This document shows, piece after piece, positions 28,585 through 37,940 of a DNA stretch of 48,678 nt; the first letter of the stretch is position 1; each line of letters starts with the position of its first letter. Origin of the DNA: Nostoc sp. NMS8 (GTDB lineage: Bacteria; Cyanobacteriota; Cyanobacteriia; Cyanobacteriales; Nostocaceae); contig NZ_JABXKK010000023.1 of assembly GCF_017115045.1 (NCBI RefSeq), positions 1 through 48,678 on the forward strand, read 5' to 3'. Below the pieces are notes generated by a model. That model was not told the DNA's origin, did not search any database, and worked only from the letters and a program-made list of their open reading frames with translations. The translations under genes were made by a program, and so were the position numbers.

Positions 28585-28869
28585 CTACTTAGCCTTCACC
28601 CGCGCCTGCTTCACCATCGCAATCAAAGTTTGATGGGCATCTTCCGCATCTGCTAAAACACGATCAAACTGGATGCGAACTGGTACAGCTTCCCCATTCA
28701 CTTGCGCTGTTAAATCCATACCTTGTGCATCAATTGACAGCATTTCGGCTGCACTCGCGTCTGTAACACCGCCAAAAGCTTTAGCATAAATCACTACAGC
28801 ATCAGCGTGATCGTCATTCATGTGCTTGCAGATGCGCGAACTAATTTCAGTAGAGAAATCCTTAGACAT
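28585..28869 (-). CDS. DUF2470 domain protein
   Basis: 94 residues consisting of one DUF2470 domain: RICKHMNDDHADAVVIYAKAF is the hallmark N-terminal helix (given as its key block), followed by MLSIDAQGMDLTAQ and VRIQFDRVLADAEDAHQTL. This domain is often fused to flavin-split-barrel, haem-oxygenase-like pyridoxamine oxidase proteins; here it stands alone, as often in cyanobacteria. Possible role in haem or tetrapyrrole binding is inferred from the fused homologues only. Start ATG 28869. Confidence 0.9.
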   Translation of the reverse strand: MSKDFSTEISSRICKHMNDDHADAVVIYAKAFGGVTDASAAEMLSIDAQGMDLTAQVNGEAVPVRIQFDRVLADAEDAHQTLIAMVKQARVKAK

Positions 28870-29139
28870 TGTGAAGTTGAAAGTGATGAATATGGCAAGA
28901 GCCTAAATTTTCGGCTAAGTAGTTCAAATTAGCAGAAAAAGCTAGTCTTAAGCCATCGTTATTATAAGTGACATCTGAAAAATAACTGCCCTTGTATATA
29001 TTTGATAAGTTAAGTTTATTACTCGTACAAGAATTAAAATAAAATAAACATTATCCAGTATTTTTACCTTCTATTGCGGAAAGCAGACAGCGTAAACTGT
29101 AGCAGAAGTATTAGCAAAAACTATTGCAGCTAAGAGACA

Positions 29140-29895
29140 ATGAGCGAAACTAGCCCCAGACGAATTGTAATTGGGGATGTGCATGGACACTATGAAGGCT
29201 TAATGACATTGCTGGAGGCGATCGCCCCCACCTCAGAGGATCAAGTCTATTTTCTGGGAGACTTAATCGATCGTGGGCCTCATAGCGCACAAGTAGTTAA
29301 TTTTGTCAAACGAAATAACTACTCATGTTTATTGGGAAATCACGAGCAGATGTTATTAAACATTCTGACCAATGAAAGGACTTCTTCTTCAACGATGCAG
29401 GCATGGCTGTATGGTGGAGGGCAAGCTACTGTAGCCAGTTACCAAGAAGCTCCAATTCCTGACGACCATCTGGATTGGTTAAAAGCTTTGCCTACATACC
29501 TTGACTTGGGGGATATTTGGTTAACTCATGCTGGTGTTGACCCTTCCAAGTCGGTGACAGAACAAACAGCCGATGAACTGTGCTGGATACGAGAGGAATT
29601 TCACAGCATTGAAAAACCCTACTTCCCAGATAAGCAAATTATTATCGGTCACACTATTACCTTTACCCTCCCTGGTGTTTCCCCTGGAAAACTAGCACAA
29701 GGACGGGGATGGCTAGACATAGATACTGGCGCTTATCATCCCCGGAGTGGTTGGTTGACTGGACTGGATGTCACAAATCACTTGGTTTATCAAGTTAATA
29801 TCTTTAAAAACTATGTTCGTACCCTGCCTTTAGAAGAGGTTGTAATTACCGTTGATCCAGCCAAAATTAAAGTTGATCGCCGCAATAAGAATTGA
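29140..29895 (+). CDS. PPP-type serine/threonine phosphatase (metallophosphoesterase)
   Basis: 251 residues with all PPP signature motifs: GDVHGHYEGL (about residues 13-22), GDLIDRGPHS (about 40-49) and LLGNHEQML (about 65-73), plus later metal-binding histidines in LTHAGVD and IIGHT. It should be a Mn-dependent phosphatase, either on phosphoproteins or, like ApaH/PrpE relatives, on small phosphate esters. The extra segment TLPGVSPGKLAQGRGWLDIDTGA carries the usual GxxxxIDTGA end. Cytosolic, single gene, convergent with the M48 protease gene. Confidence 0.93.
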   Translation: MSETSPRRIVIGDVHGHYEGLMTLLEAIAPTSEDQVYFLGDLIDRGPHSAQVVNFVKRNNYSCLLGNHEQMLLNILTNERTSSSTMQAWLYGGGQATVASYQEAPIPDDHLDWLKALPTYLDLGDIWLTHAGVDPSKSVTEQTADELCWIREEFHSIEKPYFPDKQIIIGHTITFTLPGVSPGKLAQGRGWLDIDTGAYHPRSGWLTGLDVTNHLVYQVNIFKNYVRTLPLEEVVITVDPAKIKVDRRNKN

Positions 29896-30027
29896 GAGTG
29901 GGGAGATGAGGGAGCAGGGGAAGCAGGGGGAAAGAAACAAGTTAAAAGTTAAAAGAAATATTGAATTTATCTTTCTTTTTATTTTTTACTTGGTTTTTTT
30001 TACTTGTATGCCCCATGCCCAATCTTG

Positions 30028-30891
30028 TCAAGACCCCACTAATGGTCGAATATTAGCTTTATAACTAGGGTTATCCAAGCCATATTTTTCATTACTAGGT
30101 TGAGAGTTAATTGCACGTCTGAGGGCATCAATGCGATCGCTAGTTCCGGGGTGTGTACTCAAAAATGTTGGCGCAGAACCACCCTTTTTCAGCAGCTTTT
30201 GCATAAAAGAGACCATTGCAGACTGGGCATAACCAGTACGTGTCAAAGTTCGTAGTCCTCTTTGATCGGCCTCAAATTCATTGTTACGACTGCGTGGTAA
30301 GTCTCGCGCTAACTGTACACCAATTTGCACTGCTGAATTTCGATCTAAGCCGGCAGCTGTTAATAGACCACTTTCGAGAGCTTTTTGCTGCATCTGCTTG
30401 ACTACGTGTTTTCCGCCAATGTGGCCAATTTCATGGGCGAGTACACTTGCTAGTTCCGCTTCATTGTCTGCGGTTTTCAGCAAACCTGTGTGGACATATA
30501 CATAGCCGCCTAAGGTCGCAAAGGCGTTAATAGAGTCATCCTGAACTATCTGGAAAGTATAGGGGAGATTGGGGCGATCGCTATTTACTGCTAAACGTCG
30601 ACCAACTTGCTCTACATAACGATTAACTTCGGGATTGCGGTAAAGCCGGACTTGACTGCTGACTAATTCCTGATTAATCTGCTTACCAAGATCAACTTCT
30701 TGATTAGGAGATATATTAGAAAGCTGAAATGCCTGAAATCCTTGGAGTAAAAGAGGTAAGAAATCTAAAGTTCTTCCAGGTAAGGGTGTACTTAGGCACA
30801 GGCTCAAGGCGACTACCACCGAAATTAGGGGATAAAACCAGCCACGCCGCCACACACGGTAATTTGTAACAAAACCTTTCCAGTTGAACAT
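30028..30891 (-). CDS. M48 family zinc metalloprotease, exported
   Basis: 287 residues. An N-terminal hydrophobic stretch (about 17-40, FYPLISVVVALSLCLSTPLPG) acts as signal or anchor. The catalytic zinc motif is in VLAHEIGHIGGKH, and the third ligand Glu is in NNEFEADQRGL. The upstream NQEVDLGKQINQEL and the downstream STHPGTSDRIDALR are typical of BepA/YggG-type M48 peptidases that act in envelope protein quality control. No TPR tail is present, so it resembles the short LoiP-like form. Start ATG 30891. Confidence 0.93.
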   Translation of the reverse strand: MFNWKGFVTNYRVWRRGWFYPLISVVVALSLCLSTPLPGRTLDFLPLLLQGFQAFQLSNISPNQEVDLGKQINQELVSSQVRLYRNPEVNRYVEQVGRRLAVNSDRPNLPYTFQIVQDDSINAFATLGGYVYVHTGLLKTADNEAELASVLAHEIGHIGGKHVVKQMQQKALESGLLTAAGLDRNSAVQIGVQLARDLPRSRNNEFEADQRGLRTLTRTGYAQSAMVSFMQKLLKKGGSAPTFLSTHPGTSDRIDALRRAINSQPSNEKYGLDNPSYKANIRPLVGS

Positions 30892-31284
30892 AATACGCTC
30901 TGAAGATTATTTGGGGAGAACATAAAATAATGGAACAAATTATGAGACGGATTTAAAGTATTCTAAGTTGCATTCTTAACTTCAGCCCAAAGGAGTTGTT
31001 ATACAGATAATTCTTAGGCAAATCTACTGAATTGCGGGAAACTATGGATTCTCTCTAGAGATAGGCTTAAACACTAGATGTTACTTTCTAGCTGCGTCAG
31101 TCTTAACAAGTAAAAGTTTCATAGTTAGCTGCTGCTCCTTGAAACTTAGGAACTGGTGATAAACTCTCGCATAACCGCAACTCCTGGACGCTTTGAATTA
31201 TTACCGAATAGGGAAAATTGCCGTTCCCATCAAAAACCTTCTTGCTACAATCAATTACTTCGCTATTACCTCGGAAAAGTTTTT
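30892..31284. other. Intergenic region between divergent genes
   Basis: 393 bp between the M48 and DUF4330 genes. The right 130 bp are in frame with the DUF4330 gene but not protein-like. I see no repeat or RNA signal. Confidence 0.4.
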
Positions 31285-31818
31285 ATGGCTATTTTAGATT
31301 CCAAAGGTCGCTTGTTTGGCAAAATAAATCTCCTAGATTTAGCTGCTGCGCTGGTAATTTTGCTAGTTATATTTGGCATCTTTGTCTTTCCTGGCACTTC
31401 TGGTTCTGTTGCCCAAGTTGGTGCGAAAACAGTACCCATTGAAGTAGACTTAGTCGTTCGTGGGTTGAATGTACGTGACCCAGAAAAATTAATCGATAAT
31501 GGTTTAAAAAAAGGCGGAAAAACTAATGTAATTATCCGCAACCAACCTTACGGACAGATTGAGATCAAATCTATTCAACAGCTACCTAGAACAGTCAATG
31601 TTTTCCAACCTGATGGCACTGTCAAAGAACTTCCAGATCCCAAGGCCAACAATTATAGTACAGATTTTCTTTTGACTTTAGACGGCAAAGCCCAAGTTAC
31701 AGAAAGTGGGCCAGTTCTGGGTAACAGTAAAGTTAAAATTGGGATGCCATTTGAGTTAGAAGGCTTTAATTACAACTTCAATGCAACTGTCATTGATATT
31801 AGATTGAAAGACAAATAG
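31285..31818 (+). CDS. DUF4330 domain membrane protein
   Basis: 177 residues from ATG 31285 (MAILDSKGRLFGKINLLDL). An earlier ATG at 31156 adds 43 residues that look random, so I reject it. GGAAAAG lies upstream. One membrane helix (about 19-37, AALVILLVIFGIFVFPG) near the N-terminus is followed by a beta-rich domain (VEVDLVVRG-type strands, VNVFQPDGTVKELPDP, TDFLLTLDGKAQVTESG), matching the DUF4330 family of cyanobacteria and some Firmicutes. The domain should lie outside the cytosol. Function unknown. A terminator hairpin follows. Confidence 0.85.
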   Translation: MAILDSKGRLFGKINLLDLAAALVILLVIFGIFVFPGTSGSVAQVGAKTVPIEVDLVVRGLNVRDPEKLIDNGLKKGGKTNVIIRNQPYGQIEIKSIQQLPRTVNVFQPDGTVKELPDPKANNYSTDFLLTLDGKAQVTESGPVLGNSKVKIGMPFELEGFNYNFNATVIDIRLKDK

Positions 31819-31885
31819 TGTTCTCACTTTTGTTGATACTATTTTATATAGTAATCCTATTTGATTTGTGAGAATTAAAACCCGC

Positions 31886-31918
31886 AGATCCCCGACTTCT
31901 TAAGGAAGCCGGGGATCT
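31886..31918. terminator. Terminator hairpin between DUF4330 and the hydrolase gene
   Basis: AGATCCCCGACTTC (31886-31899) pairs with GAAGCCGGGGATCT (31905-31918) with one A-C mismatch and a 5-nt loop, followed by TATTTAT. The two flanking genes converge on it, so it may serve both. Similar hairpins recur in Nostoc genomes. Confidence 0.7.
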
Positions 31919-31986
31919 TATTTATCACCAATAATTCAGGATTGCTATTTAATACCCCTGAAACCACGGAGGGAATTTTGATCCTG

Positions 31987-32883
31987 TTAATTAAGCAGGG
32001 GCAAAAATTTGCGAATTAGACCGATTGTCACTGCCGGTAATTCCAACTGTGGTGTTAATCCGACATCTTCCAACTGTTGAAAAAATCGGATTGCTTGGGG
32101 ATTGATTTCGGCAAGGCGGCGACCAATTGAAGGCGCTGTAAACTCTGACTGTTTTCCCCAAATAATGGCAGTGGGAGTCGTCAACTGTTGAATGTAAAGG
32201 GATAAGTCAAAGCATAAATCGCCACGTACAAAGGATAGTGCCGCATACTCAGCATTAGGCTGTTGGGCAGATTGTAGATAAGCATCTACAATTTCCTGGT
32301 AGACTCGATTAGATTTAGCAAATTGCCGTTGCTCTAAGAAACCGCGAATACCACCACTAGTAGCAATTCCAGTGCTGTAAAGTAAACGATCAACAACGGG
32401 AACGCTAACTAACTGGGCAAAAAAGCTCCGGGAGTAATCTTCGCCAAAATCAGAAAGTCCGGCGGGGGTGGTAAGAATTAAAGACTTGAATAAATCAGGA
32501 TGATCTGCTGCTACTCGAATTGTAAATGCTGCGGTCAAAGAAGAAGCGATCGCTGTTACTGGCCCCGTACAAGTCTGCTCAAAAAACTCCCGAATCGTCG
32601 TCAAATAATCTTCAATCTTATAACTCCGTGGCGGATGCTCAGACCTACCCCAACCGAGCAAATCTGGCGCAATGACCCGATATTCAGCAGCAAAAGCTGG
32701 ATAAACTTTCGACCACTCATAAGCAGAAGATCCACCACCAAAGCCGTGCAGAAATACCAAAGTTTCTCGATCGTCTTTGGCAGTCACATCGCCCTCCCAA
32801 GGCGCTCCAGCAGCAGTATAATATACCGTCCTACCTAGTGAGGTATTTATGGAGCGTTGTTCAAATCCCAGTGGTTGAAACAT
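31987..32883 (-). CDS. Alpha/beta-hydrolase fold protein, catalytic His not found
   Basis: 298 residues. The fold is clear: VFLHGFGGGSSAYEW (oxyanion), VIAPDLLGWGRSEHP, the nucleophile-elbow region VTAIASSLTAAF, and IIWGKQSEF. However, the GxSxG elbow reads A-S-S115-L-T, the usual acid after WG appears as Ser/Glu, and the final GHxPxxE block reads GLTPQLE, so Leu276 replaces the catalytic His. It may be a pseudo-enzyme with a binding or lyase-like role. No signal peptide. The neighbours offer no pathway hint. Confidence 0.85.
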   Translation of the reverse strand: MFQPLGFEQRSINTSLGRTVYYTAAGAPWEGDVTAKDDRETLVFLHGFGGGSSAYEWSKVYPAFAAEYRVIAPDLLGWGRSEHPPRSYKIEDYLTTIREFFEQTCTGPVTAIASSLTAAFTIRVAADHPDLFKSLILTTPAGLSDFGEDYSRSFFAQLVSVPVVDRLLYSTGIATSGGIRGFLEQRQFAKSNRVYQEIVDAYLQSAQQPNAEYAALSFVRGDLCFDLSLYIQQLTTPTAIIWGKQSEFTAPSIGRRLAEINPQAIRFFQQLEDVGLTPQLELPAVTIGLIRKFLPLLN

Positions 32884-33397
32884 AAGTATTCTTTGTTAAC
32901 TGTAGTGATTAGTTGGCATAAGTGAAAAAAGAAACTTGGGATGCAGGGATACAAAGAAAGCATTTGATTATTTCTCAATGTCTACGCATCTTTCCTCCCC
33001 CGCCTCTTCTTTAGTCACTTTGAATGTTTACGTGTTTAGTTCAAACTTCGTGGTCATTGTTATTATCTACGAACCAATCACCTAAGACTTCTTGCCACAG
33101 TCAGATTAAGTAGATATAAAATTACTAGATTACTTGTAAAGATTTGGTGATTTTTTTTCATTATCAAAAGTAACTTAACGTTGAAAATACTGTTTTATAA
33201 GGGTTTTTCATGGTAGCGAGTATCACTCAAGCCTGAATTTAGCATAAGTTTTTATGGTAATCTATCAGAAAACCGATAAATAATTTTGAGCGTCAACAAT
33301 AGTGAAACGCTTGTTTTAGTAAGCTATTAATCCTACTTCTATATGATGTGGAAAAAATAGTATCTAATGTATAACTAATCTGATTATTATCTAAGTA
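32884..33397. other. Intergenic region, nothing recognised
   Basis: 514 bp of AT-rich DNA between divergent genes. I see no open frame with protein character, no clear hairpin and no repeat; it presumably holds the two promoters. Confidence 0.4.
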
Positions 33398-34000
33398 ATG
33401 GTAAGGCGGGATGTCATGGTAAAGCAGGCTACTCTTCAATCAAATAAACTACTAACGATTGAAGACGCTAAATTTGCACTTGACAACTTTAGTATACAAA
33501 ACGAAATTAAAGCTTCAGCTTGGCGTGGTCAGGTTGAGCCAGCTATTGATGCTGCTAGAGTTACTGTACCTACTTGTATTTCTTTAGACTTAGAAGACTT
33601 GAAGTGTTTTGAAGCAGTAGAGCGGCAATATGAACGTTGGGGAGTTATTTTTCATAATTCTCTCGCAATACAGCCATCAAATCCAGTGTTTCCAACCTAT
33701 TCAGGGCTAACAGTTTTAATGGGAGCGCCCAAAAGCGGATTTTTAGAAGCTACTTTTTTGCGTCCGGTTAATTCGGTTAGCGCCTTTGTCACTAGTTCGC
33801 AACGGCTAGTGCTTTCCGCCTATGATCGCGATCGGCAACTCCTTGGTCAAACTGTACTACCAGCCTCTAATCTTGCCAACTCAGACTCGGCAATTTCCCC
33901 TAATACCTTATTATCTATCAATGTGAATAACATCTACAGCGTTACCTTCTGTGCTTTTGATGGTCAATTCACCCTTGATAACTTTCGTTTTTGTCTTTAA
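33398..34000 (+). CDS. Hypothetical beta-sandwich-like protein, 200 aa
   Basis: A soluble protein of 200 residues (194 if the second ATG, 33416, is used). The middle and C-terminal parts, with YSGLTVLMGAPKSGFLEATF, NSVSAFVTSSQRLVLSAYD and YSVTFCAFDGQFTLDNFRF, have the strand pattern of lectin-like jelly-roll domains found in many cyanobacterial PEP-CTERM proteins (short segments given). But there is no signal peptide and no PEP-CTERM tail here, so it is probably cytosolic. The family is not recognised with certainty. It is a single gene. Confidence 0.65.
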   Translation: MVRRDVMVKQATLQSNKLLTIEDAKFALDNFSIQNEIKASAWRGQVEPAIDAARVTVPTCISLDLEDLKCFEAVERQYERWGVIFHNSLAIQPSNPVFPTYSGLTVLMGAPKSGFLEATFLRPVNSVSAFVTSSQRLVLSAYDRDRQLLGQTVLPASNLANSDSAISPNTLLSINVNNIYSVTFCAFDGQFTLDNFRFCL

Positions 34001-34186
34001 TTAAGACTTACGTACAAGATGCCCTTGCTCCGAGCCGTTGAAAATGGTATCTTAATTTGCGCTGTGCTGTACTAGTCTACTATCCGTCTATCAAACCAGA
34101 CATTTTGTGGTTTGAACCTTCATTCTTTGTTCATCCATAGTAAAACTTATACAATAAGTAATTTCGTAATCAAGTAGGTAAACACT

Positions 34187-34978
34187 GTGGCACAGGCTTC
34201 GTCTTCTTGGCAGCAATTAATCAACCAGATCCCCGACTGGAACTGGTCGCTGACAAAATTCAAGACAAAGGGAGCCATAAAGCAGCAAACATTTAGGCGC
34301 TTCTCTGGGCCTGGGGGCTTTCTTGGGTTCTTGACAATCGTCATAGCTATGTTGTTGTGGAACTGGAAACTGCTATTGGCTCTCTTAATCGGCATTGGGG
34401 TAATGGTATTGGTTTACTCAATGCAGGAGTGGGATTGGCAGTTACGCTGGTCTAAAATACGTAATTTCTTAAACAGTTCAAATCGTCGCTTGGCCTTAGC
34501 AGTCATCAGTGGTGGTATTGCTACTGTCAGCACTTACATGGCAGCGGCAATATGGGTTGACTCTCATAGTCACTGGATTGCTGCTGGTGCGATCGCCCAA
34601 GGTGTGGGAACCCTGTTAACTTTAGTTTTATTGGTATGGCAAATTGTCAACTTCTATGAAAATCGCGAAGAAGACCACCTAGATCAGTTATTGGTCAATT
34701 TAACAGAAAAAGATCCATTGAAGCGGTTGATTGCCCTACGTCAACTAACTAAATTGATCAGCCGTAAGCGGGTTGATTCTTCAGTACAACAAGATGTTGT
34801 CGAATGCTTGCAACTCCTACTTCGTCGAGAAGAAGAAGTTGCGATTCGAGATGCAGCTTTTAAGAGTTTACAAGCTTGCGATGACCTCCAGTCGGTTGGA
34901 GACCATCGCCTACAAGTTTTACCCCCCAAAACAGCAATAACTTTTACACCCGTATCAGCAAAAGTCAAAGTTTATTAG
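34187..34978 (+). CDS. Membrane protein with C-terminal ARM/HEAT-like helical region
   Basis: 263 residues with GTG start at 34187. Four hydrophobic segments lie in the N-terminal 160 residues: FLGFLTIVIAMLLW, LLLALLIGIGVMVLVYSM, LALAVISGGIATVSTYMAAA and IAQGVGTLLTLVLLVWQIV. The cytosolic C-terminal part (about 170-240) has repeated amphipathic helices (LIALRQLTKLISRKR, VECLQLLLRREEEVAIRDA) resembling armadillo repeats, a likely protein-binding surface. Such proteins are conserved in cyanobacteria with unknown function. It is followed by a heptamer-repeat region and then by convergent ftsE. Confidence 0.7.
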   Translation: MAQASSSWQQLINQIPDWNWSLTKFKTKGAIKQQTFRRFSGPGGFLGFLTIVIAMLLWNWKLLLALLIGIGVMVLVYSMQEWDWQLRWSKIRNFLNSSNRRLALAVISGGIATVSTYMAAAIWVDSHSHWIAAGAIAQGVGTLLTLVLLVWQIVNFYENREEDHLDQLLVNLTEKDPLKRLIALRQLTKLISRKRVDSSVQQDVVECLQLLLRREEEVAIRDAAFKSLQACDDLQSVGDHRLQVLPPKTAITFTPVSAKVKVY

Positions 34979-35053
34979 TCATTGGTTATTGGTCATTAGT
35001 TAAATGATGAGTCCTAATTAATACCCAGTCCCCAATCCCCAATCCCCAATCCT
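34976..35053. repeat. STRR arrays between convergent genes
   Basis: TCATTGGTTATTGGTCATTAG-type units (about 34977-35000) and three CCCAATC heptamers (about 35031-35052) fill the spacer between the ARM-like protein gene and ftsE. Confidence 0.8.
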
Positions 35054-35799
35054 TATTTTCGAGACAGCCTTCCATTGCGAACTTGCACTACTGGATGATT
35101 GCACCGCCGCACTAATTGTTCATCGTGGGTGGTGACGATTACTGTAGCCCCAAAGGAATTTAACTTTTGGAGAATCTGGATCACTTGCCAGGAATTATCT
35201 GGATCGAGATTTCCAGTAGGCTCATCTGCCAACAGTAGCGGTGGTGTACCAACGATCGCACGGGCAATACTTACCCGCTGTTGCTCTCCCCCAGACAGTT
35301 GGTCTGGAAAGCAGTCAGCTTTACTTAGTAAACCTACCAGCTTTAAGGTTGGTTCTAAACGTCGTTGAATTTCTTTACGGGTATATCCTTGAGCTTGCAG
35401 CACAAAAGTGACATTTTCTGCTACTGTTCGTTGGGTAATGAGTTTGTAGTCTTGAAACACAATACCAATCCGTCGCCGCAATAATGACAAGCGATCGCCC
35501 CTCAAATCCCCTACATTGCATTCATCAACGATTACTTCCCCCTGTGTAGGCAACTCCTGGCCATAGAGCAGTTTCAAGAGCGTTGATTTACCAGAACCAC
35601 TTGGCCCTGTAATAAACAGAAATTCTCCCTTTTTCACTTCAAGATTCGCATTCAACAAGGCAGGAGTGCCGTTAGCATAAGTCTTGGTTACAGATTGCAA
35701 TAGCACCTTTGCAGTAGTATTACTACCGCGCTGTTGAGTTTCACTATCCTCTCTATGAAGGGATTTGTCTTTCTTAACTTGAGTTGTTAATACTGGCAT
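35053..35799 (-). CDS. ftsE: Cell-division ABC-type ATPase FtsE
   Basis: 248 residues with an N-terminal extension of about 30 residues. Walker A is [14 protein letters not shown], the Q-loop [11 protein letters not shown], the signature [14 protein letters not shown], Walker [13 protein letters not shown] and the H-loop VTTHD. The phrase FQDYKLI and the overall match favour FtsE over the related LolD/MacB ATPases. FtsE with FtsX signals to peptidoglycan hydrolases at the septum; ftsX is not adjacent here, in contrast to most bacteria. Some regulator or lipoprotein exporter role cannot be excluded. Confidence 0.88.
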   Translation of the reverse strand: MPVLTTQVKKDKSLHREDSETQQRGSNTTAKVLLQSVTKTYANGTPALLNANLEVKKGEFLFITGPSGSGKSTLLKLLYGQELPTQGEVIVDECNVGDLRGDRLSLLRRRIGIVFQDYKLITQRTVAENVTFVLQAQGYTRKEIQRRLEPTLKLVGLLSKADCFPDQLSGGEQQRVSIARAIVGTPPLLLADEPTGNLDPDNSWQVIQILQKLNSFGATVIVTTHDEQLVRRCNHPVVQVRNGRLSRK

Positions 35800-35870
35800 T
35801 GTTAAATTTTCCTCATACCCACAACCGAACAGCTTGGTGTCTCAGATGTGACATTCCTCTCAAAATAAGG

Positions 35871-35893
35871 ATTCCCAGGTTTCGCCTGGGAAT
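35871..35893. terminator. Hairpin between the glycosyltransferase gene and ftsE
   Basis: ATTCCCAGG (35871-35879) pairs perfectly with CCTGGGAAT (35885-35893) around a 5-nt loop. Read on the minus strand it is followed by CCTTATTTT, so it could terminate the upstream glycosyltransferase transcript. Confidence 0.55.
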
Positions 35894-35953
35894 TTAAATT
35901 CAACAAAGAAAATTTAAAACTTTTTGAAGACTTTAATACTAACTAAGTAAGAA

Positions 35954-35972
35954 CACTCAGCACTCAGCACTC
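35954..35972. repeat. STRR heptamers (CACTCAG)
   Basis: CACTCAG repeated almost three times directly after the glycosyltransferase stop codon. Confidence 0.75.
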
Positions 35973-36728
35973 TTAACTAATTGCACCCCTTGCTGTCAAA
36001 CGATAAACAAACGCTTTCACCGCAAAGGCTGGCAAAGCCAACATCCGCCGCCAGCGCCAAGGTTCTTGATAAAGGCGATACAACCATTCCAAATTATTAT
36101 TTCCTAACCAGGCGGGAGCGCGAGTTTTGCTTCCCGACCAAATATCAAAACTTCCACCAACGCCAATCCAAATTGCTTGAGGACACAAATGGCGGTTTTC
36201 GGCAATCCATAACTCTTGACGTGGCACTCCCAAACCGACAAAAATCACCTGTGGCTGCAATTGAGCAAGAGTTTGTCGTAATTGTGCTTCTTCTTCTGGG
36301 GAATGGTAGCCTGAGTGAGTGCCTACTATACTTAAATCTGGAATTTGCTCCTGCCAAAAATCTGCCGTTTTTGCAGCGACTCTAGGCGCTCCTCCATAAA
36401 AAAATATCTTTGCTCCCGTCTTCTGTTGCCCAAGTTCTTGCAAAAGCTTTTCTGCTAATTCAATCCCTGGAAAACGCTGCACTTTTTGCCATAACAGCCA
36501 GCGTAAATACAGAACAACGCCGGCTCCATCTGGAATCACGAGTTCAGCATTTTTAATAACCTGAGCTAATAATTGATTTCGCTCTGCCTGCATAGTCATT
36601 TCTGCATTGAGCGTTACTACATGAGTTCCTTTGCCTGCGTGCAGGCATTCTAACAACCAGCCTGGATAGTTAGCCATCACATGAACTGGTATCCCCAACA
36701 CTGAAAATGCTTGATTGCCGTTAGACAT
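35973..36728 (-). CDS. WecG/TagA/CpsF family glycosyltransferase
   Basis: 251 residues (GT26). Family motifs: VVTLNAEMTMQAERN (contains the Asn/Thr substrate motif), LVIPDGAGVVLYLR (catalytic Asp), KIFFYGGAPRVA, VIFVGLGVPRQELWI and GVGGSFDIWSG. These enzymes transfer N-acetylmannosamine-type sugars to lipid-linked acceptors in surface polysaccharide synthesis. The C-terminus LEWLYRLYQEPWRWRRM is the usual membrane-association patch. No polysaccharide gene cluster is adjacent. Start ATG 36728. Confidence 0.94.
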   Translation of the reverse strand: MSNGNQAFSVLGIPVHVMANYPGWLLECLHAGKGTHVVTLNAEMTMQAERNQLLAQVIKNAELVIPDGAGVVLYLRWLLWQKVQRFPGIELAEKLLQELGQQKTGAKIFFYGGAPRVAAKTADFWQEQIPDLSIVGTHSGYHSPEEEAQLRQTLAQLQPQVIFVGLGVPRQELWIAENRHLCPQAIWIGVGGSFDIWSGSKTRAPAWLGNNNLEWLYRLYQEPWRWRRMLALPAFAVKAFVYRLTARGAIS

Positions 36729-37058
36729 AGCCTATTCTTGAGTAATCCTCACACCAGGTTTTGCATGAATGTTAAGTTTATCAAATTTTTTATATTAGAA
36801 CTTTGACAAGGATTGACACCCCATTGTCCTGCAAGAATAGAAAGCATTATTAAACTAACTAGTTTTGGGCCCTTGTACTTGGGCTGAACCAGTCCAACTT
36901 TTCTTGTTAAAGTGTAATATTCACTCAGTATAAAACGCTCGACTCGCAACTCTGGTTCCGGGAACAGAAGCCCCCACTATACTACTTGCGGTTAGTGTGG
37001 GAGTATGTCACGAAACTCGACTTTATGGTTAAGGTAGTGTAACGGGCTGAAGTTGGCT
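36729..37058. other. Intergenic region upstream of the response regulator
   Basis: 330 bp between divergent genes. A weak dyad CCCAC (about 36971) / GTGGG (about 36998) lies near the response-regulator side. A minus-strand frame at 36749-36949 has no family resemblance and is not called. Confidence 0.4.
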
Positions 37059-37778
37059 ATGAGTAAAATTCGTATCGCTTTAATTGAAGATCATGACCTA
37101 ACTCGTGTAGGTATTCGGACAGCACTACAGCAAAAGGATGAAATTGAAGTTGTAGGTGAAGCTGCCAATGCTGCTGAAGGGCTAAAGATGTTAAAAATGG
37201 TACGACCAGATATTGCCATTGTAGATATTGGTTTACCAGATAAGGATGGCATTGAGTTAACACGGGAGGTAAAATCTACTACTAATGGGCAGCAGCTACT
37301 TACAAAAGTGTTAATTTTGACGCTGCGGGATAACAAAGAAGCTGTGTTGGCAGCTTTTGCCGCTGGTGCAGACTCTTACTGTATGAAGGATATCAAATTT
37401 GATAATTTGCTGGAAGCAGTGCGAGTAACTTACAATGGCAACGCCTGGATCGATCCAGCGATCGCTCGGATTGTATTACAACAAGCTCAACAAAATCCCC
37501 AAAAGTTGGAATCGGCTTTTGCCGATACTAAAACTATTGCCCCTAACCCTGATTATCTTGAGAATTTGGAAGGAATTCAACCTTACACCCTGACAGAAAG
37601 GGAATTGGAAGTGTTACAGTTGATTGTCGAAGGTTGTAGTAATGCAGTAATTGCGGAAAGACTTTACATCACAGTTGGGACTGTTAAAACTCACGTTCGC
37701 AATATTTTGAATAAGCTATGTGCCGATGACCGTACCCAAGCAGCAGTCCGCGCCTTGCGTTCTGGGTTAGTTGGATAA
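37059..37778 (+). CDS. NarL/FixJ-type response regulator (LuxR HTH)
   Basis: 239 residues from ATG 37059 (MSKIRIALIEDHDLTRVGIR). The receiver domain has the phospho-acceptor Asp56 (PDIAIVDIGLPDKDG), the acidic pair EDHD and Lys in YCMKDIKFD. The C-terminal LuxR domain shows LTERELEVLQLIVEGCSNA and then VGTVKTHVRNILNKL. It is an active-looking DNA-binding response regulator. It heads a run of three signalling genes on the plus strand; the following receiver-GAF-SpoIIE gene starts 162 bp downstream. No histidine kinase is adjacent. Confidence 0.93.
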   Translation: MSKIRIALIEDHDLTRVGIRTALQQKDEIEVVGEAANAAEGLKMLKMVRPDIAIVDIGLPDKDGIELTREVKSTTNGQQLLTKVLILTLRDNKEAVLAAFAAGADSYCMKDIKFDNLLEAVRVTYNGNAWIDPAIARIVLQQAQQNPQKLESAFADTKTIAPNPDYLENLEGIQPYTLTERELEVLQLIVEGCSNAVIAERLYITVGTVKTHVRNILNKLCADDRTQAAVRALRSGLVG

Positions 37779-37940
37779 ATTTAATTTTGGTGTGGAACAA
37801 TTGAGGATAATCAAGGGAAACTTAAAACTTTGAGAAAGTTATATTTTCAAAGTGAATAGCAACTCTAATTTTCTGTTATTTATCAGGTGGGATAAACATC
37901 ATACTATCTCGCCATTCAAATATGTGAAAAAAAGTCAAAT

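Noticed and set aside
31156..31284. N-terminal extension of the DUF4330 protein
   Set aside because: The 43 extra residues look random and the conserved start MAILDSKGRLFGKINLLDL lies downstream.
36749..36949. 66-codon minus-strand frame
   Set aside because: No recognisable family and it overlaps the likely promoter of the divergent gene pair.
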